64,000 bases of DNA from assembly GCF_001884235.1 (NCBI RefSeq), contig NZ_MAOI01000071.1, positions 33,027 to 97,026 on the forward strand. Direction: 5' to 3'. Both the position numbers and the translations under genes were made by a program. This document shows positions 36,797 to 45,246 of the stretch, piece by piece; the first letter of the stretch is position 1; the number at the start of each line of letters is the position of its first letter. This DNA comes from Bacillus paramycoides. GTDB taxonomy: Bacteria > Bacillota > Bacilli > Bacillales > Bacillaceae_G. Under the pieces are notes generated by a model. It was not told the DNA's origin. It saw only the letters and a program-made list of their open reading frames with translations, and did not search any database.

Positions 36797-37321
36797 TTAC
36801 TCCTTCCGAAACGCTTCTAATTTGAGCAATTCATTCTTCATGTCTAAACCACCTCTAAAACCAGTGAGCTTTCCATCTTTTCCTATAACACGGTGACAAG
36901 GAATTGTAATCAGAAGAGGATTTGCCCCAACCGCGGTACCGACAGCACGTACAGCTTTAGGTTTTTGAATTCTTTCCGCAATTTCTGAATAAGAATATGT
37001 CTTTCCATAAGGAATTTCACGTACCGTATTCCAAACGGCTAATTGAAATGCAGTTCCGTAAGCATCGATAGGAAATGTAAAGGTTTCTAGCTTGTTTTCC
37101 AAATACTCGATAAGTTCTTTAGTATATGTTTGCAGATAATCTGGATTTTGGATGAATGTATGCTGTGGAAGTTTTTTTCTAGCCCACGTATTTAGTTCTT
37201 CAAAAGTTTTATTTTGTGATCCGATGAAGCATAATCCATTTGAAGTGGCTGCAATATGCATACGCCAATGTTTATGAATAAGCAATGTCCAATATATAGT
37301 TTTATTTTCATATGGTTTCAT
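36797..37321 (-). CDS. ogt: Methylated-DNA-protein-cysteine methyltransferase
   Basis: A 174-residue O6-alkylguanine-DNA alkyltransferase. The acceptor cysteine lies in ITIPCHRVIG, preceded by the DNA-binding helix KPKAVRAVGTAVGANP and followed by GFRGGLDMKNELLKLE. It removes methyl groups from O6-methylguanine in a single suicidal transfer. It is the middle gene of the operon (4 bases after adaA), so it is the AdaB equivalent and should be induced by alkylation through AdaA. Confidence 0.94.
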   Translation of the reverse strand: MKPYENKTIYWTLLIHKHWRMHIAATSNGLCFIGSQNKTFEELNTWARKKLPQHTFIQNPDYLQTYTKELIEYLENKLETFTFPIDAYGTAFQLAVWNTVREIPYGKTYSYSEIAERIQKPKAVRAVGTAVGANPLLITIPCHRVIGKDGKLTGFRGGLDMKNELLKLEAFRKE

Positions 37322-37325
37322 TATT

Positions 37326-37898
37326 TCATTCCTCTTTTGTTCTGTTCTTTTTTCGATATTTAGTAGGGGTAAATCCTGTCTTCTTTTTAAATAAAGTCGC
37401 GAAATACTCCGGGTTTTCTATCCCAACAGCAGTACTAATTTCCATAATGGATTTATTTGTATGTGAAAGGTATTCTGTCGCTTTTGTAATTCTGAATTGC
37501 TGTATATATTCTATTGGACTTATACCTGTCATTCTTTTGAACGTGCGTTGTAAATGAAATGGGCTACCATGGCACATTTCCGCGAGTATATCGAGAGTTA
37601 ATACTTCGTCAAAATGCTTCTCGATACAGTCTTTAATTTGTCCTACCCACTCTTCATTAGGTAAAGTTATCCCGTTTGGCTTACAGCGTTTGCACGGACG
37701 AAAGTGTTCATACAATGCTTGCTCTGCATTTAGAAAAATTCGTACGTTGTTTTTATTAGGTATTCTCGATTTACACGATGGTCGGCAAAAAATCCCGGTT
37801 GATTTCACAGCATAAAAGAATTTGTTATCATATGAAGAATCATTATGAATAATCGCTTGCCAATACTCACTCGTTAAAGTAAATCCTTCATTTTGCAA
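37326..37898 (-). CDS. adaA: AdaA-type regulator and methylphosphotriester methyltransferase
   Basis: A 190-residue protein joining the Ada metal-binding domain to an AraC-type DNA-binding domain. The zinc ligands are C38 and C42 (GIFCRPSCKSR) and C69 and C72 (RPCKRC); C38 is the likely acceptor of methyl groups from DNA phosphotriesters. The AraC helix-turn-helix pair (about 95-185) includes GSPFHLQRTFKRMTGISP and PEYFATLFKKKTGFTPTKYR. Once methylated it should activate its own operon (adaA-ogt-alkA). The O6-methylguanine domain is absent and supplied by ogt, as in B. subtilis. Confidence 0.93.
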   Translation of the reverse strand: MQNEGFTLTSEYWQAIIHNDSSYDNKFFYAVKSTGIFCRPSCKSRIPNKNNVRIFLNAEQALYEHFRPCKRCKPNGITLPNEEWVGQIKDCIEKHFDEVLTLDILAEMCHGSPFHLQRTFKRMTGISPIEYIQQFRITKATEYLSHTNKSIMEISTAVGIENPEYFATLFKKKTGFTPTKYRKKNRTKEE

Positions 37899-38052
37899 AG
37901 AACATCACCTCTGAAATTAGTATAACCTGAATAATGTGTGTATGTACGTATTCACAAATGTAAGAGCAAGATTACAAAGATGAAACTATGATAGGTTATC
38001 TATTTTGTGTTAGCATGAAAACTGAAAATGCACATCAAGAGGAGGAACATAT

Positions 38053-38811
38053 ATGAAGTTTATTTCATGGAATGTAAATGGTTTGCGGGCAGTTATTGCG
38101 AAAGGTGGATTTTTAGAATATCTAGAAGAATCTAATGCAGATATATTTTGTTTACAAGAAATTAAATTACAGAGTGGACAAATTGATTTAAATCCAGAGG
38201 GATACTATACATACTGGAATTATGCTGTGAAAAAGGGGTATTCAGGAACTGCTATTTTTACGAAAAAAGAACCGATTTCTGTAATGTATGGTTTAGGAAT
38301 TGAAGAGCATGATCAAGAAGGACGAGTTATTACATTAGAATTTGATGATTTTTATATGATAACGCTGTATACACCAAACTCGAAACGAGGATTAGAACGT
38401 TTAGATTACAGAATGGAATGGGAAGATGATTTCCGAGCGTATATTAAGCGATTAGATGAAAAGAAACCGGTTATTTTTTGTGGAGATTTAAATGTTGCCC
38501 ATAAAGAAATCGATTTGAAAAACCCGAAAAGTAATCGGAAAAATCCTGGTTTTTCGGATGAAGAAAGAGAGAAATTTACATGTGTTTTAGAGGAAGGGTT
38601 TATTGATACATATCGATATCTATATCCTGAACAAGAAGGTGCGTACTCATGGTGGTCATACCGTATGGGTGCAAGAGCGAAAAATATCGGATGGCGTTTA
38701 GACTATTTTGTGATTTCTGAAAGGTTAAAACATAAAATTACCGATGCGAAAATTAATAGTGAAGTGATGGGATCAGATCATTGCCCAGTTGAGTTACGTA
38801 TGGATTTCTAA
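38053..38811 (+). CDS. exoA: Exodeoxyribonuclease III (AP endonuclease ExoA)
   Basis: A 252-residue ExoIII/AP endonuclease. Catalytic motifs are visible in order: [15 protein letters not shown] (metal glutamate), YTPNSKRG with the following [16 protein letters not shown], and the C-terminal GSDHCPV histidine. It cuts at abasic sites, the products of AlkA, which is encoded divergently 150 bases away, so the two function in sequence. GGAGGA precedes the ATG. Start, length and terminator are all clear. Confidence 0.96.
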   Translation: MKFISWNVNGLRAVIAKGGFLEYLEESNADIFCLQEIKLQSGQIDLNPEGYYTYWNYAVKKGYSGTAIFTKKEPISVMYGLGIEEHDQEGRVITLEFDDFYMITLYTPNSKRGLERLDYRMEWEDDFRAYIKRLDEKKPVIFCGDLNVAHKEIDLKNPKSNRKNPGFSDEEREKFTCVLEEGFIDTYRYLYPEQEGAYSWWSYRMGARAKNIGWRLDYFVISERLKHKITDAKINSEVMGSDHCPVELRMDF

Positions 38812-38854
38812 AAAAGAAGTATCTTCTTGAAAAAAAGGAGATACTTCTTTTTTG
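38811..38854 (+). terminator. Terminator of exoA
   Basis: AAAAAGAAGTATCTTC and GGAGATACTTCTTTTTT around an A-rich loop; the stem starts at the stop codon. Confidence 0.9.
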
Positions 38855-38884
38855 TTCGATTTATTAAAATTTTTAAAATCATCC

Positions 38885-38913
38885 TTGAAATAAATAAATA
38901 TTAAATATATACT
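38885..38913 (+). promoter_or_regulatory. Promoter of the feu operon
   Basis: TTGAAA (38885-38890), 17-base spacer, TATACT (38908-38913). The predicted start near 38920 abuts the Fur box. Confidence 0.8.
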
Positions 38914-38920
38914 TAATAAC

Positions 38921-38949
38921 GATAATCATTATCATTGATAATGATTATC
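38921..38949. promoter_or_regulatory. Fur box
   Basis: Three overlapping GATAATNATTATC-type hexamer arrays give a 29-base region; the core GATAATGATTATC (38937-38949) and GATAATCATTATC (38921-38933) are close to the 7-1-7 Fur consensus. It sits at the predicted transcription start, so iron-loaded Fur would block initiation. The 170-base leader to feuA (38950-39119) holds no recognised element. Confidence 0.9.
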
Positions 38950-39119
38950 GAGATGAGGGTGGTGAAGAATTTAATATTAGGGGAAGTGAACAAGGATGAA
39001 TCTTCATTTTAAGTAGATTTGTTAATGATGTGAAATATAGATGGGGATTATGTTTCATATAATTAAATTTCATTGTTGGAATAACATATTTTAAAGGTTT
39101 CGAGAGGAGATATATAAAG

Positions 39120-40085
39120 ATGAACAAGAAGTTATTTACATTAGGGATGGTTACAGTTTTAAGTGTAGGGTTAGCAGCATGTAATAGTGCAGACAAAACT
39201 TCTGGGGAACAAAAACAACAGACAAAAGCTACCGAAACGAAAAAAGATGAAAAACGAAAAATTACATATTTAGGTAAAGAATATACAGTACCTGCGAAGG
39301 TAGATAAAATTGCGACAGCTAGTTTAGAGTCAATGGAAGATGCGGCAGTACTTGGAATTAAACCAGTAGGTGCAATTACTGTAGGTGGTAAATTACCAAA
39401 GTATCTTGAAAAAGATTTAGAGGGTGCGAAGTCTGTTGGTGAGAAAATGGAGCCGAATTTTGAAACCTTACTTCAATTAAAACCAGATGTTATTACATCA
39501 AGTACGAAATTCCCAGCAGAAACAGCAGAAAAGTTTACGAAAGTAGCTCCGACGTTCCCAGTATCACACGTTTCAACAAACTGGGAAGATAATTTAAAGC
39601 TAATGGGAGAGTTAACTGGTAAAAAAGATAAAGCAGAAAAAATTATTAAAGATTACAATGCAGATGCTGAAAAAGCAAAAGCGAAACTAGGAGATAAGTT
39701 AAAAGATAAAAAGGTACTTGTAATTAGATTAAGAGCAAACGATTTATTCCTATACCCAGCAGAAGTATACTTTAATCCTGTCATTTATAAAGATCTTGGA
39801 CTAACTGTTCCAGAACAATTGCAAACTGTAAAAGCACAAGAAAAGATTTCTTTAGAAAAACTTGCTGAAGTTAACCCTGATTATATCTTCTTACAATACG
39901 AGGCAAGCGAAAATAATAAACCGAAAGTGTTAGAAGACATTGAAAATAATCCAATTTGGCAAAGTATGAATGCTGCGAAAGAAAAGAAAGTATTTGTAAA
40001 CGTTGTAGATCCAATGGCACAAGGTGGTACAGCTTGGAGTAAAACAGCATTCTTAAAAGAAGCAGTGAAAAATTTGTCTAAATAA
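39120..40085 (+). CDS. feuA: Ferri-bacillibactin binding lipoprotein FeuA
   Basis: A 321-residue lipoprotein with the lipobox LSVGLAAC (Cys21). The mature protein is a class III siderophore-binding protein closely resembling B. subtilis FeuA: SLESMEDAAVLGIKP, GEKMEPNFETLLQLKPDVI, STKFPAETAEKF, PVSHVSTNWEDN, and the C-terminal DPMAQGGTAWSK. It captures ferri-bacillibactin outside the membrane and hands it to FeuB/FeuC. It heads an operon of five genes behind a Fur-box promoter; the esterase at the end supports the catecholate substrate. Confidence 0.9.
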   Translation: MNKKLFTLGMVTVLSVGLAACNSADKTSGEQKQQTKATETKKDEKRKITYLGKEYTVPAKVDKIATASLESMEDAAVLGIKPVGAITVGGKLPKYLEKDLEGAKSVGEKMEPNFETLLQLKPDVITSSTKFPAETAEKFTKVAPTFPVSHVSTNWEDNLKLMGELTGKKDKAEKIIKDYNADAEKAKAKLGDKLKDKKVLVIRLRANDLFLYPAEVYFNPVIYKDLGLTVPEQLQTVKAQEKISLEKLAEVNPDYIFLQYEASENNKPKVLEDIENNPIWQSMNAAKEKKVFVNVVDPMAQGGTAWSKTAFLKEAVKNLSK

Positions 40086-40112
40086 TACAATAAGTAAGGT
40101 GCGTTGAATGAT

Positions 40113-41120
40113 ATGCAGAAAACAAATGCGGTACCAGTAACCATTTTATGTATAGCGCCCATACTAATCTTATTTACAGTTATACTTTCTATTTTATATG
40201 GGGCAAAAAACATTGATGTTGAAACAGTGTGGAATGCGTTATTTCATTTTGATTCAAGCGATGTAAATCATAATATTATTATTACTTCACGTTTACCAAG
40301 GGTAGTTGCAGCTCTTTTAGTCGGAGCATTTCTAGCCATATCAGGAGCACTTATGCAGGGGATGACAAGAAACTATCTTGCATCCCCTTCTATTATGGGT
40401 GTGACGGATGGTGCAGCCTTTGTTATTACACTTTGTATGATTTTTCTTCCAGGAATGTCATCGGTCGGTATGGTTTTATGTTCAATGATTGGTTCTGCAC
40501 TAGGGGCCGGTATAGTGTTTGGTTTTGGTTCGCTCCTTCAAAATGGCTTATCTCCTGTTAGGTTAGCAATAATAGGAACAGTTATTGGAACATTTTTAAG
40601 CAGTGTATCGGCCGCGATGGCTTCGTATTTTCAAATCTCTCAGAATGTTAGTTTTTGGTTTAATGCAAAGTTAGATCAAGTGGACCCTAATATAATTAAA
40701 ATTGCGATACCTTTTGGGATAATTGGGATAGTTTTGGCACTGTTAATATCAAAATCTATTACAATTCTTTCTTTAGGAGAAGAGATTTCTATTAATCTAG
40801 GACAGCGTACAAAACTAGTTAAAGCGATGGCGATTTTATCGGTCATCTTTTTAACAGGAACTGCAGTAGCTTTAGTTGGGAAAATCGGTTTTGTAGGTTT
40901 AATTATTCCACACATTACTCGCTTTATAATTGGGGTAGATTATAAGTGGATTGTGCCTTGTGCAGGCATTATTGGTGGAGTTTTCTTAGCGTTATGTGAT
41001 GTTTTAAGTAGATTTGTGAATTATCCATTTGAAACGCCAATTGGAGTTGTTACATCTTTAATTGGAATTCCTTTCTTCCTTTATTTAATCCGTACAAGAG
41101 GAGGAGAGAGACATGCCTAA
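40113..41120 (+). CDS. feuB: Ferri-siderophore permease FeuB (FecCD family)
   Basis: A 335-residue FecCD-family permease with about nine membrane helices. Signature stretches are RLPRVVAALLVGAFLAISGALMQGMTRN (about 55-82) and GKIGFVGLIIPHITRFIIG near the C-terminal third. I chose ATG 40113, 11 bases after AAGGTG; the TTG at 40104 is too close to that site. It forms a heterodimer channel with FeuC, whose start overlaps its end by 8 bases. Confidence 0.9.
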   Translation: MQKTNAVPVTILCIAPILILFTVILSILYGAKNIDVETVWNALFHFDSSDVNHNIIITSRLPRVVAALLVGAFLAISGALMQGMTRNYLASPSIMGVTDGAAFVITLCMIFLPGMSSVGMVLCSMIGSALGAGIVFGFGSLLQNGLSPVRLAIIGTVIGTFLSSVSAAMASYFQISQNVSFWFNAKLDQVDPNIIKIAIPFGIIGIVLALLISKSITILSLGEEISINLGQRTKLVKAMAILSVIFLTGTAVALVGKIGFVGLIIPHITRFIIGVDYKWIVPCAGIIGGVFLALCDVLSRFVNYPFETPIGVVTSLIGIPFFLYLIRTRGGERHA

Positions 41121-42135
41121 AAGTTCAAGTCAACGTTTTGGAATGACGATGGGGATTATTATATTTTTAATTTTTGGTGCTATTTATATTAGTTTAACGA
41201 ATGGCACGTTTGATATTACGATTACAGATGTATTTAAAACGCTTTTTAGAATTAATCCAGTACCAGAGCATGATTTAGTTATTTTTGATTTTCGTCTTCC
41301 ACGCATTGTAATTGCTGGATTAGTAGGATTAGGCCTTGGTATTGCGGGTGCTGTAATTCAAGGGATTACAAGAAATGGTTTGGCGGACCCAGGTATTTTA
41401 GGAGTGAATGCCGGAGCAGGTACAGCTATCGTCATTTTTATGTTTTTCTTTCAAGGACAATTAAAGAGTACAGACTGGGTTTCTATTATGATGATGCCGA
41501 TGTTTGGTTTAGTTGGTGGATTAGGTGCAGCCATAATAATATATCTGTTTTCTTGGAAAAACGGTAAGTTAGATTCCCAGCGCCTTTTATTAACGGGGAT
41601 TGCGATTGGATCAGGATTTGGAGCATTTTCTATGTATTTATCACTTAAAATGAAGTCAACTGATTTTGAAATGGCTGCAGTTTGGGTGTCTGGAAGCATA
41701 TATAGTGCAAATTGGAAGTATATTATTGCCATGTTGCCGTGGCTTATTATACTAATTCCTCTTATACAAAAGAAAGCTTATTTATTAGATTTATTTCAAT
41801 TGGAAGAAACGAGTATTACAAGTTTAGGTGTTTCAGTAGAACGAGAGAAATCAATTTTACTATTAAGTAGTATCGGACTTGTAAGCGCATGTGTTGCTGT
41901 TTCAGGAAGTATTGGTTTTATTGGATTAATGGCACCGCATATAGCGAAAAGGCTTGTCGGTATTCAACATAAACATATAATTCCGACGTGCGGAGTAATA
42001 GGAATGTTTCTTGTAATAGCTTCAGACTTTATTGCAAAAACAGTTTTCGCACCTGTAGAGTTACCAGTTGGAATCGTTATTTCTATTGTCGGTGTACCGT
42101 ATTTCTTATATTTACTTTATAAGGCGAAAGCGTAA
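41113..42135 (+). CDS. feuC: Ferri-siderophore permease FeuC (FecCD family)
   Basis: A 340-residue FecCD-family permease, with family blocks RLPRIVIAGLVGLGLGIAGAVIQGITRNGLADPG and SIGFIGLMAPHIAKRLVG; about nine membrane helices. It is the second half of the permease and overlaps feuB by 8 bases, which suggests coupled translation. The following ATPase gene begins 14 bases later. Confidence 0.9.
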   Translation: MPKSSSQRFGMTMGIIIFLIFGAIYISLTNGTFDITITDVFKTLFRINPVPEHDLVIFDFRLPRIVIAGLVGLGLGIAGAVIQGITRNGLADPGILGVNAGAGTAIVIFMFFFQGQLKSTDWVSIMMMPMFGLVGGLGAAIIIYLFSWKNGKLDSQRLLLTGIAIGSGFGAFSMYLSLKMKSTDFEMAAVWVSGSIYSANWKYIIAMLPWLIILIPLIQKKAYLLDLFQLEETSITSLGVSVEREKSILLLSSIGLVSACVAVSGSIGFIGLMAPHIAKRLVGIQHKHIIPTCGVIGMFLVIASDFIAKTVFAPVELPVGIVISIVGVPYFLYLLYKAKA

Positions 42136-42149
42136 GAGGGGGAATAAAA

Positions 42150-42968
42150 GTGAGTATTTTAAGTGCAAAAAGTTTAGAAACGAGTTATGAAAAGCTTACC
42201 GTGTTTCGCGATTTAAATGTAGAAATACAAGAAGGAAAAGTAACGACAATTATAGGTCCAAATGGTTGTGGGAAATCGACATTATTAAAAACGATGGGAA
42301 GAATTTTAAAGCAAAAAAGCGGTAAAGTGTATTTGCAAGGGCAAGATTTAAATACAATTCCAACGAAAGAAATTGCAAAGCAATTAGCGTTACTCCCGCA
42401 AAATCCAATCGCTCCAGGAGAGCTTAAAGTAGAAGAATTAATTTCATATGGACGCTATCCACATCGAAATAATGTAAATAAGTTAACTTCAAAAGATAAA
42501 GAGATGATTGATTGGGCACTAGATATAACGAAAACATCTGCATTTCGTACGAGACAAATTGCGAATTTATCAGGTGGTCAACGACAAAAAGTTTGGCTAG
42601 CAATGGCGTTAGCACAACAGACAGAGGTCTTATTGCTAGATGAGCCAACTACATATCTTGATATGTCTCATCAATTAGATGTACTACAAATAGTGGAGAA
42701 ATTAAATAAAGAACATAATTGTACGGTTGTAATGGTGTTACATGATATTAACCATGCAGCGAGATTTTCAGATGAGATTATTGCAATGAAAGAAGGACAC
42801 ATTATTACAACTGGTTGTCCTTCAGAAATTATTACAAATGAAGTGTTAAAAGAGGTATTTCATATTGATGCACGTGTCATGGTAGATCCGTATAACGGGG
42901 CTCCTGTTTGTTTCGGTTATGATAGCATCTATGAAGAAGAAAAAAGAGAGCTATATGTAACAAGTTAA
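42150..42968 (+). CDS. Siderophore ABC transporter ATPase (YusV/FecE type)
   Basis: A 272-residue ABC ATPase with Walker A GPNGCGKST, signature LSGGQRQK, Walker B EVLLLDEPTTYLD and switch VLHDINHA. It powers the FeuBC permease. The start is GTG 42150 with GAGGGGG 8-13 bases before it. In B. subtilis the Feu permease uses the separately encoded ATPase YusV; here the ATPase is part of the operon. Confidence 0.92.
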   Translation: MSILSAKSLETSYEKLTVFRDLNVEIQEGKVTTIIGPNGCGKSTLLKTMGRILKQKSGKVYLQGQDLNTIPTKEIAKQLALLPQNPIAPGELKVEELISYGRYPHRNNVNKLTSKDKEMIDWALDITKTSAFRTRQIANLSGGQRQKVWLAMALAQQTEVLLLDEPTTYLDMSHQLDVLQIVEKLNKEHNCTVVMVLHDINHAARFSDEIIAMKEGHIITTGCPSEIITNEVLKEVFHIDARVMVDPYNGAPVCFGYDSIYEEEKRELYVTS

Positions 42969-42983
42969 AGGGGGGAATATAAG

Positions 42984-43802
42984 ATGAATATAACTATTGA
43001 AAAACAGCAAATTAGTATATGGAACACTGAACAGTGGAAAATGTATTCCAAATTAGAAAGCAGAGAATATCAAATTCATATTTCAAAGCCGAAGCAACCA
43101 GCACCAGATTCAGGGTATCCGGTCATATATGTATTAGATGGCAATGCCTTTTTTCAAACGTTCCATGAAGCGGTTAAAATACAATCGGTTAGAGCGGAAA
43201 AAACAGGTGTTTCACCAGCCATTATAGTTGGTATTGGTTATCCAATTGAAGGGGCATTTTCAGGCGAAGAAAGATGCTATGATTTTACACCTTCTATAAT
43301 TTCAAAAGATGCTCCTTTAAAACCGGATGGTAAACCGTGGCCTAAAACAGGAGGAGCACATAACTTCTTTACGTTTATTGAAGAAGAATTGAAACCACAA
43401 ATTGAAAATAATTTTGAAATTGATAAAGAGAAACAATCATTATTTGGTCATTCTCTAGGCGGATTATTTGCATTACATATACTATTTACAAATGTAAATA
43501 CTTTTCAAAATTATTTTATTAGTAGCCCGTCTATTTGGTGGAACAATCAATCCGTACTTGAAAAAGAAGAGAATCTTATAAATGAATTAAATGAAGCGAA
43601 GGTTGAAACGGGAGTATTCCTTACAGTTGGATCATTGGAGCGAGAGCATATGGTTGTAGATGCAAATGCATTATCAGAACGTCTTCTTCAATTCAAACAT
43701 GAGAAGTTTAGATTCAAGTTTTATGAGGCTGAAGGGGAGAATCATGCATCAGTTGTACCGACTTCTTTAAGTAAAGGATTAAGATTTATTGGTCATTTGT
43801 AG
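42984..43802 (+). CDS. Ferri-bacillibactin esterase-like alpha/beta hydrolase
   Basis: A 272-residue esterase D-type alpha/beta hydrolase. The nucleophile serine lies in FGHSLGGLFALH, the catalytic histidine in GENHASV, and an FISSPSIWWNN block is typical of siderophore esterases (BesA, YbbA, IroE). It should cleave the trilactone of imported ferri-bacillibactin and release iron. No signal peptide is present, so it acts in the cytosol. It is 15 bases after the ATPase gene, with AAGGGGGG before the ATG. The besA/ybbA choice is unresolved. Confidence 0.86.
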   Translation: MNITIEKQQISIWNTEQWKMYSKLESREYQIHISKPKQPAPDSGYPVIYVLDGNAFFQTFHEAVKIQSVRAEKTGVSPAIIVGIGYPIEGAFSGEERCYDFTPSIISKDAPLKPDGKPWPKTGGAHNFFTFIEEELKPQIENNFEIDKEKQSLFGHSLGGLFALHILFTNVNTFQNYFISSPSIWWNNQSVLEKEENLINELNEAKVETGVFLTVGSLEREHMVVDANALSERLLQFKHEKFRFKFYEAEGENHASVVPTSLSKGLRFIGHL

Positions 43803-44008
43803 AGGGTGTACGTGATATACACGATCTCCATATTTGAACAATTACATCAGGATTGGATGCTTTAAGCTGCCATGTAATGATTGATAAAAATCAGGATGAT
43901 CAAGAAGTGCTTCAAAATATTATTACTATGCTAAAACACGATTTTCATATTGAACATAGTACAATTCAAATTGAAACACTTAATAAGCATAGTGAAATGG
44001 TCGTTTAA
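43802..44008 (+). pseudogene. 3' remnant of a cation diffusion facilitator (CzcD-like) gene
   Basis: Reading from the G of the esterase stop codon, one frame gives EGVRDIHDLHI, a TGA stop, then TITSGLDALSCHVMIDK and on to IEHSTIQIETLNKHSEMVV with a normal TAA at 44006. This is the C-terminal cytosolic domain of CDF metal/proton antiporters, where HDLHIW is conserved; the tryptophan codon TGG has become TGA. No start and none of the membrane helices remain, so a deletion has fused the tail to the end of the esterase gene. Confidence 0.85.
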
Positions 44009-44019
44009 TAAAAATCTAC

Positions 44020-44055
44020 GAAAAGGCTATGGAGAATTTCCTCCATAGCCTTTTC
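44020..44055 (+). terminator. Terminator after the CDF remnant (ends the feu operon)
   Basis: GAAAAGGCTATGGAG, loop AATTTC, CTCCATAGCCTTTTC. It probably belonged to the lost transporter gene and now closes the siderophore operon. Confidence 0.88.
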
Positions 44056-44185
44056 ATTTCTGTAAGTAGAATTGTCCTTTTTGAAAGTTTTGTTTCAACT
44101 TTTCGTCTAAAGAGACAAAAAAGTTGTCACAATTCCGTCACAATTAGCATAAACATAAAATAGACGAAATGAACTTATCCCCATA

Positions 44186-44256
44186 AAAGCTCGACTGATT
44201 CAACTAATGATTAGTAGGGCTGAAATAAACACCGATTAAAAGTTCACTTTATTCTC
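44186..44256 (+). repeat. Repeat copy A (GATTAAA..TTCACTTTATT element)
   Basis: Ends in CCGATTAAAAGTTCACTTT (44232-44250), directly before the ribosome site of the 75-residue gene. It aligns over about 40 bases with copy B at 44591-44637 (G.TGAA.AAA.CC then GATTAAA..TTCACTTTATT). A small inverted repeat (CTAATGATTAG) lies within. Confidence 0.55.
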
Positions 44257-44271
44257 AAGGAGGTAGATCGT

Positions 44272-44499
44272 ATGAAAACTATTCTTGCTATCGCTGGGCT
44301 TATTTGGGTTTTATCACATGGCATTCCAATTTATGAAGGAGAGCAAATTCGTAGTGCTCTAAATAAAAATTTTAATGAATATCATATCATTGATCGGCAA
44401 GATAATGTTGTTACTGTTCGAGTAAATGACTGTTTTCATACGGTAACTGTTGAAGGAACTTCAGTAGTGAATGACACAAAAGTATGTGATCAACAATAA
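44272..44499 (+). CDS. Small exported or membrane-anchored protein, unknown
   Basis: A 75-residue protein with an N-terminal hydrophobic segment (MKTILAIAGLIWVLSHG, about 1-18) that could be a signal or anchor, then a soluble beta-rich part with two cysteines (about 54 and 72: VNDCFHTVTVEG, TKVCDQQ) that may form a disulfide outside the cell. AAGGAGG precedes the ATG by 8 bases. No family is recognised. It has its own terminator, and the same short repeat lies on both sides. Confidence 0.68.
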   Translation: MKTILAIAGLIWVLSHGIPIYEGEQIRSALNKNFNEYHIIDRQDNVVTVRVNDCFHTVTVEGTSVVNDTKVCDQQ

Positions 44500-44520
44500 T
44501 TTTATATATAATAGGAAGAA

Positions 44521-44560
44521 AAAAGCCTCAATTCAAATATGTGAAGATTGAGGCTTTTAT
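44521..44560 (+). terminator. Terminator of the 75-residue gene
   Basis: AAAAGCCTCAAT, 14-base loop, ATTGAGGCTTTT. Confidence 0.88.
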
Positions 44561-44590
44561 TTATCCAGCTATTTGCGGGTTAATAATGAA

Positions 44591-44637
44591 TGAGAGATGA
44601 ACAAAACCCTCGCTGATTAAAGTTTCACTTTATTGAG
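44591..44637 (+). repeat. Repeat copy B (GATTAAAGTTTCACTTTATT element)
   Basis: CTGATTAAAGTTTCACTTTA (44613-44632) matches copy A at most positions; CGCTG (44611-44615) and CAGCG (44642-44646) could pair around it. A third, shorter match (AAAGTTTCACTTTAT, 48190-48204) follows copA. Confidence 0.55.
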
Positions 44638-44737
44638 TTTTGCAGCGGACTTTATGCTTTTTTGAAAAGGGACAGGGTATAATGACAATTGAGATTGAGA
44701 AGCTAATAATTTGTTAAGAATAATCATATAAACATTA

Positions 44738-44756
44738 GATACTCATATGGGGTATC
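44738..44756. promoter_or_regulatory. CsoR-like operator of csoR
   Basis: GATACTCATATGGGGTATC is a near-perfect palindrome of the TACC/GGGGTA type bound by CsoR repressors, lying in the -35 region of the csoR promoter. Confidence 0.75.
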
Positions 44757-44773
44757 AATACATAGATATTTAA

Positions 44774-44782
44774 TGCTATAAT
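44774..44782 (+). promoter_or_regulatory. Extended -10 of csoR
   Basis: TGCTATAAT, 62 bases before the csoR start; the operator just upstream covers where a -35 would be. Confidence 0.65.
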
Positions 44783-44844
44783 TGATATACTCAAAAAGAC
44801 ATTTATTTTTATCAGATGAAGAGAAACTTTAAGAAGGTGATAAT

Positions 44845-45147
44845 ATGGATCATAAAGAACATGAAGCAGTAACACATAGATCAGAAAAAGAAAAAGAGCA
44901 AATTATAAATAGATTAAAGCGAATTGAAGGACAAGTCCGTGGTATTCAAAATATGATAGAAAATGATCGCTATTGTGTAGATATTTTAGTGCAAATTTCA
45001 GCGATTAATGCAGCGATGAAAAAAGTAGGAATGGGTGTTCTCAAAAATCATACAAGTCATTGTGTTTCTGGTGCTATTAAGGATGGTAATGGTGACGAAG
45101 CAATTGAAGAATTAATGACCGTATTTGAACGATTTTCAAAGGCTTAA
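44845..45147 (+). CDS. csoR: Copper-sensing transcriptional repressor CsoR
   Basis: A 100-residue four-helix CsoR with all three Cu(I) ligands: Cys44, His69 and Cys73 (RYCVDILVQ, KNHTSHCV). Apo-CsoR binds pseudopalindromic GTATGGGG-type sites and releases them when copper binds. It should repress itself, copZ and copA, whose upstream regions carry matching palindromes. AAGAAGGTG gives the start. A terminator separates it from copZ, so copper genes here are separate units under one repressor. Confidence 0.95.
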   Translation: MDHKEHEAVTHRSEKEKEQIINRLKRIEGQVRGIQNMIENDRYCVDILVQISAINAAMKKVGMGVLKNHTSHCVSGAIKDGNGDEAIEELMTVFERFSKA

Positions 45148-45148
45148 G

Positions 45149-45182
45149 AAACAAGCTAGTATTTGACTAGCTTGTTTTTTTG
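45149..45182 (+). terminator. Terminator of csoR
   Basis: AAACAAGCTAGT, loop ATTTG, ACTAGCTTGTTT with a longer T run. Confidence 0.92.
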
Positions 45183-45246
45183 TTTATTTAAGACTTTTAC
45201 CTCAAAGCTTAGTATAGGGAGTTTAAGCGTGTACTTAATAGTTCGA

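Noticed and set aside
44120-44165. TTGTCACAATTCCGTCACAA direct repeat before the 75-residue gene considered as an Fnr/ResD or Rex operator
   Set aside because: Half-sites are direct, not inverted, and spacing fits none of these consensus sites; at most it is part of a promoter. A similar TTGTCACA lies before the CtaM-like gene but the resemblance is short.
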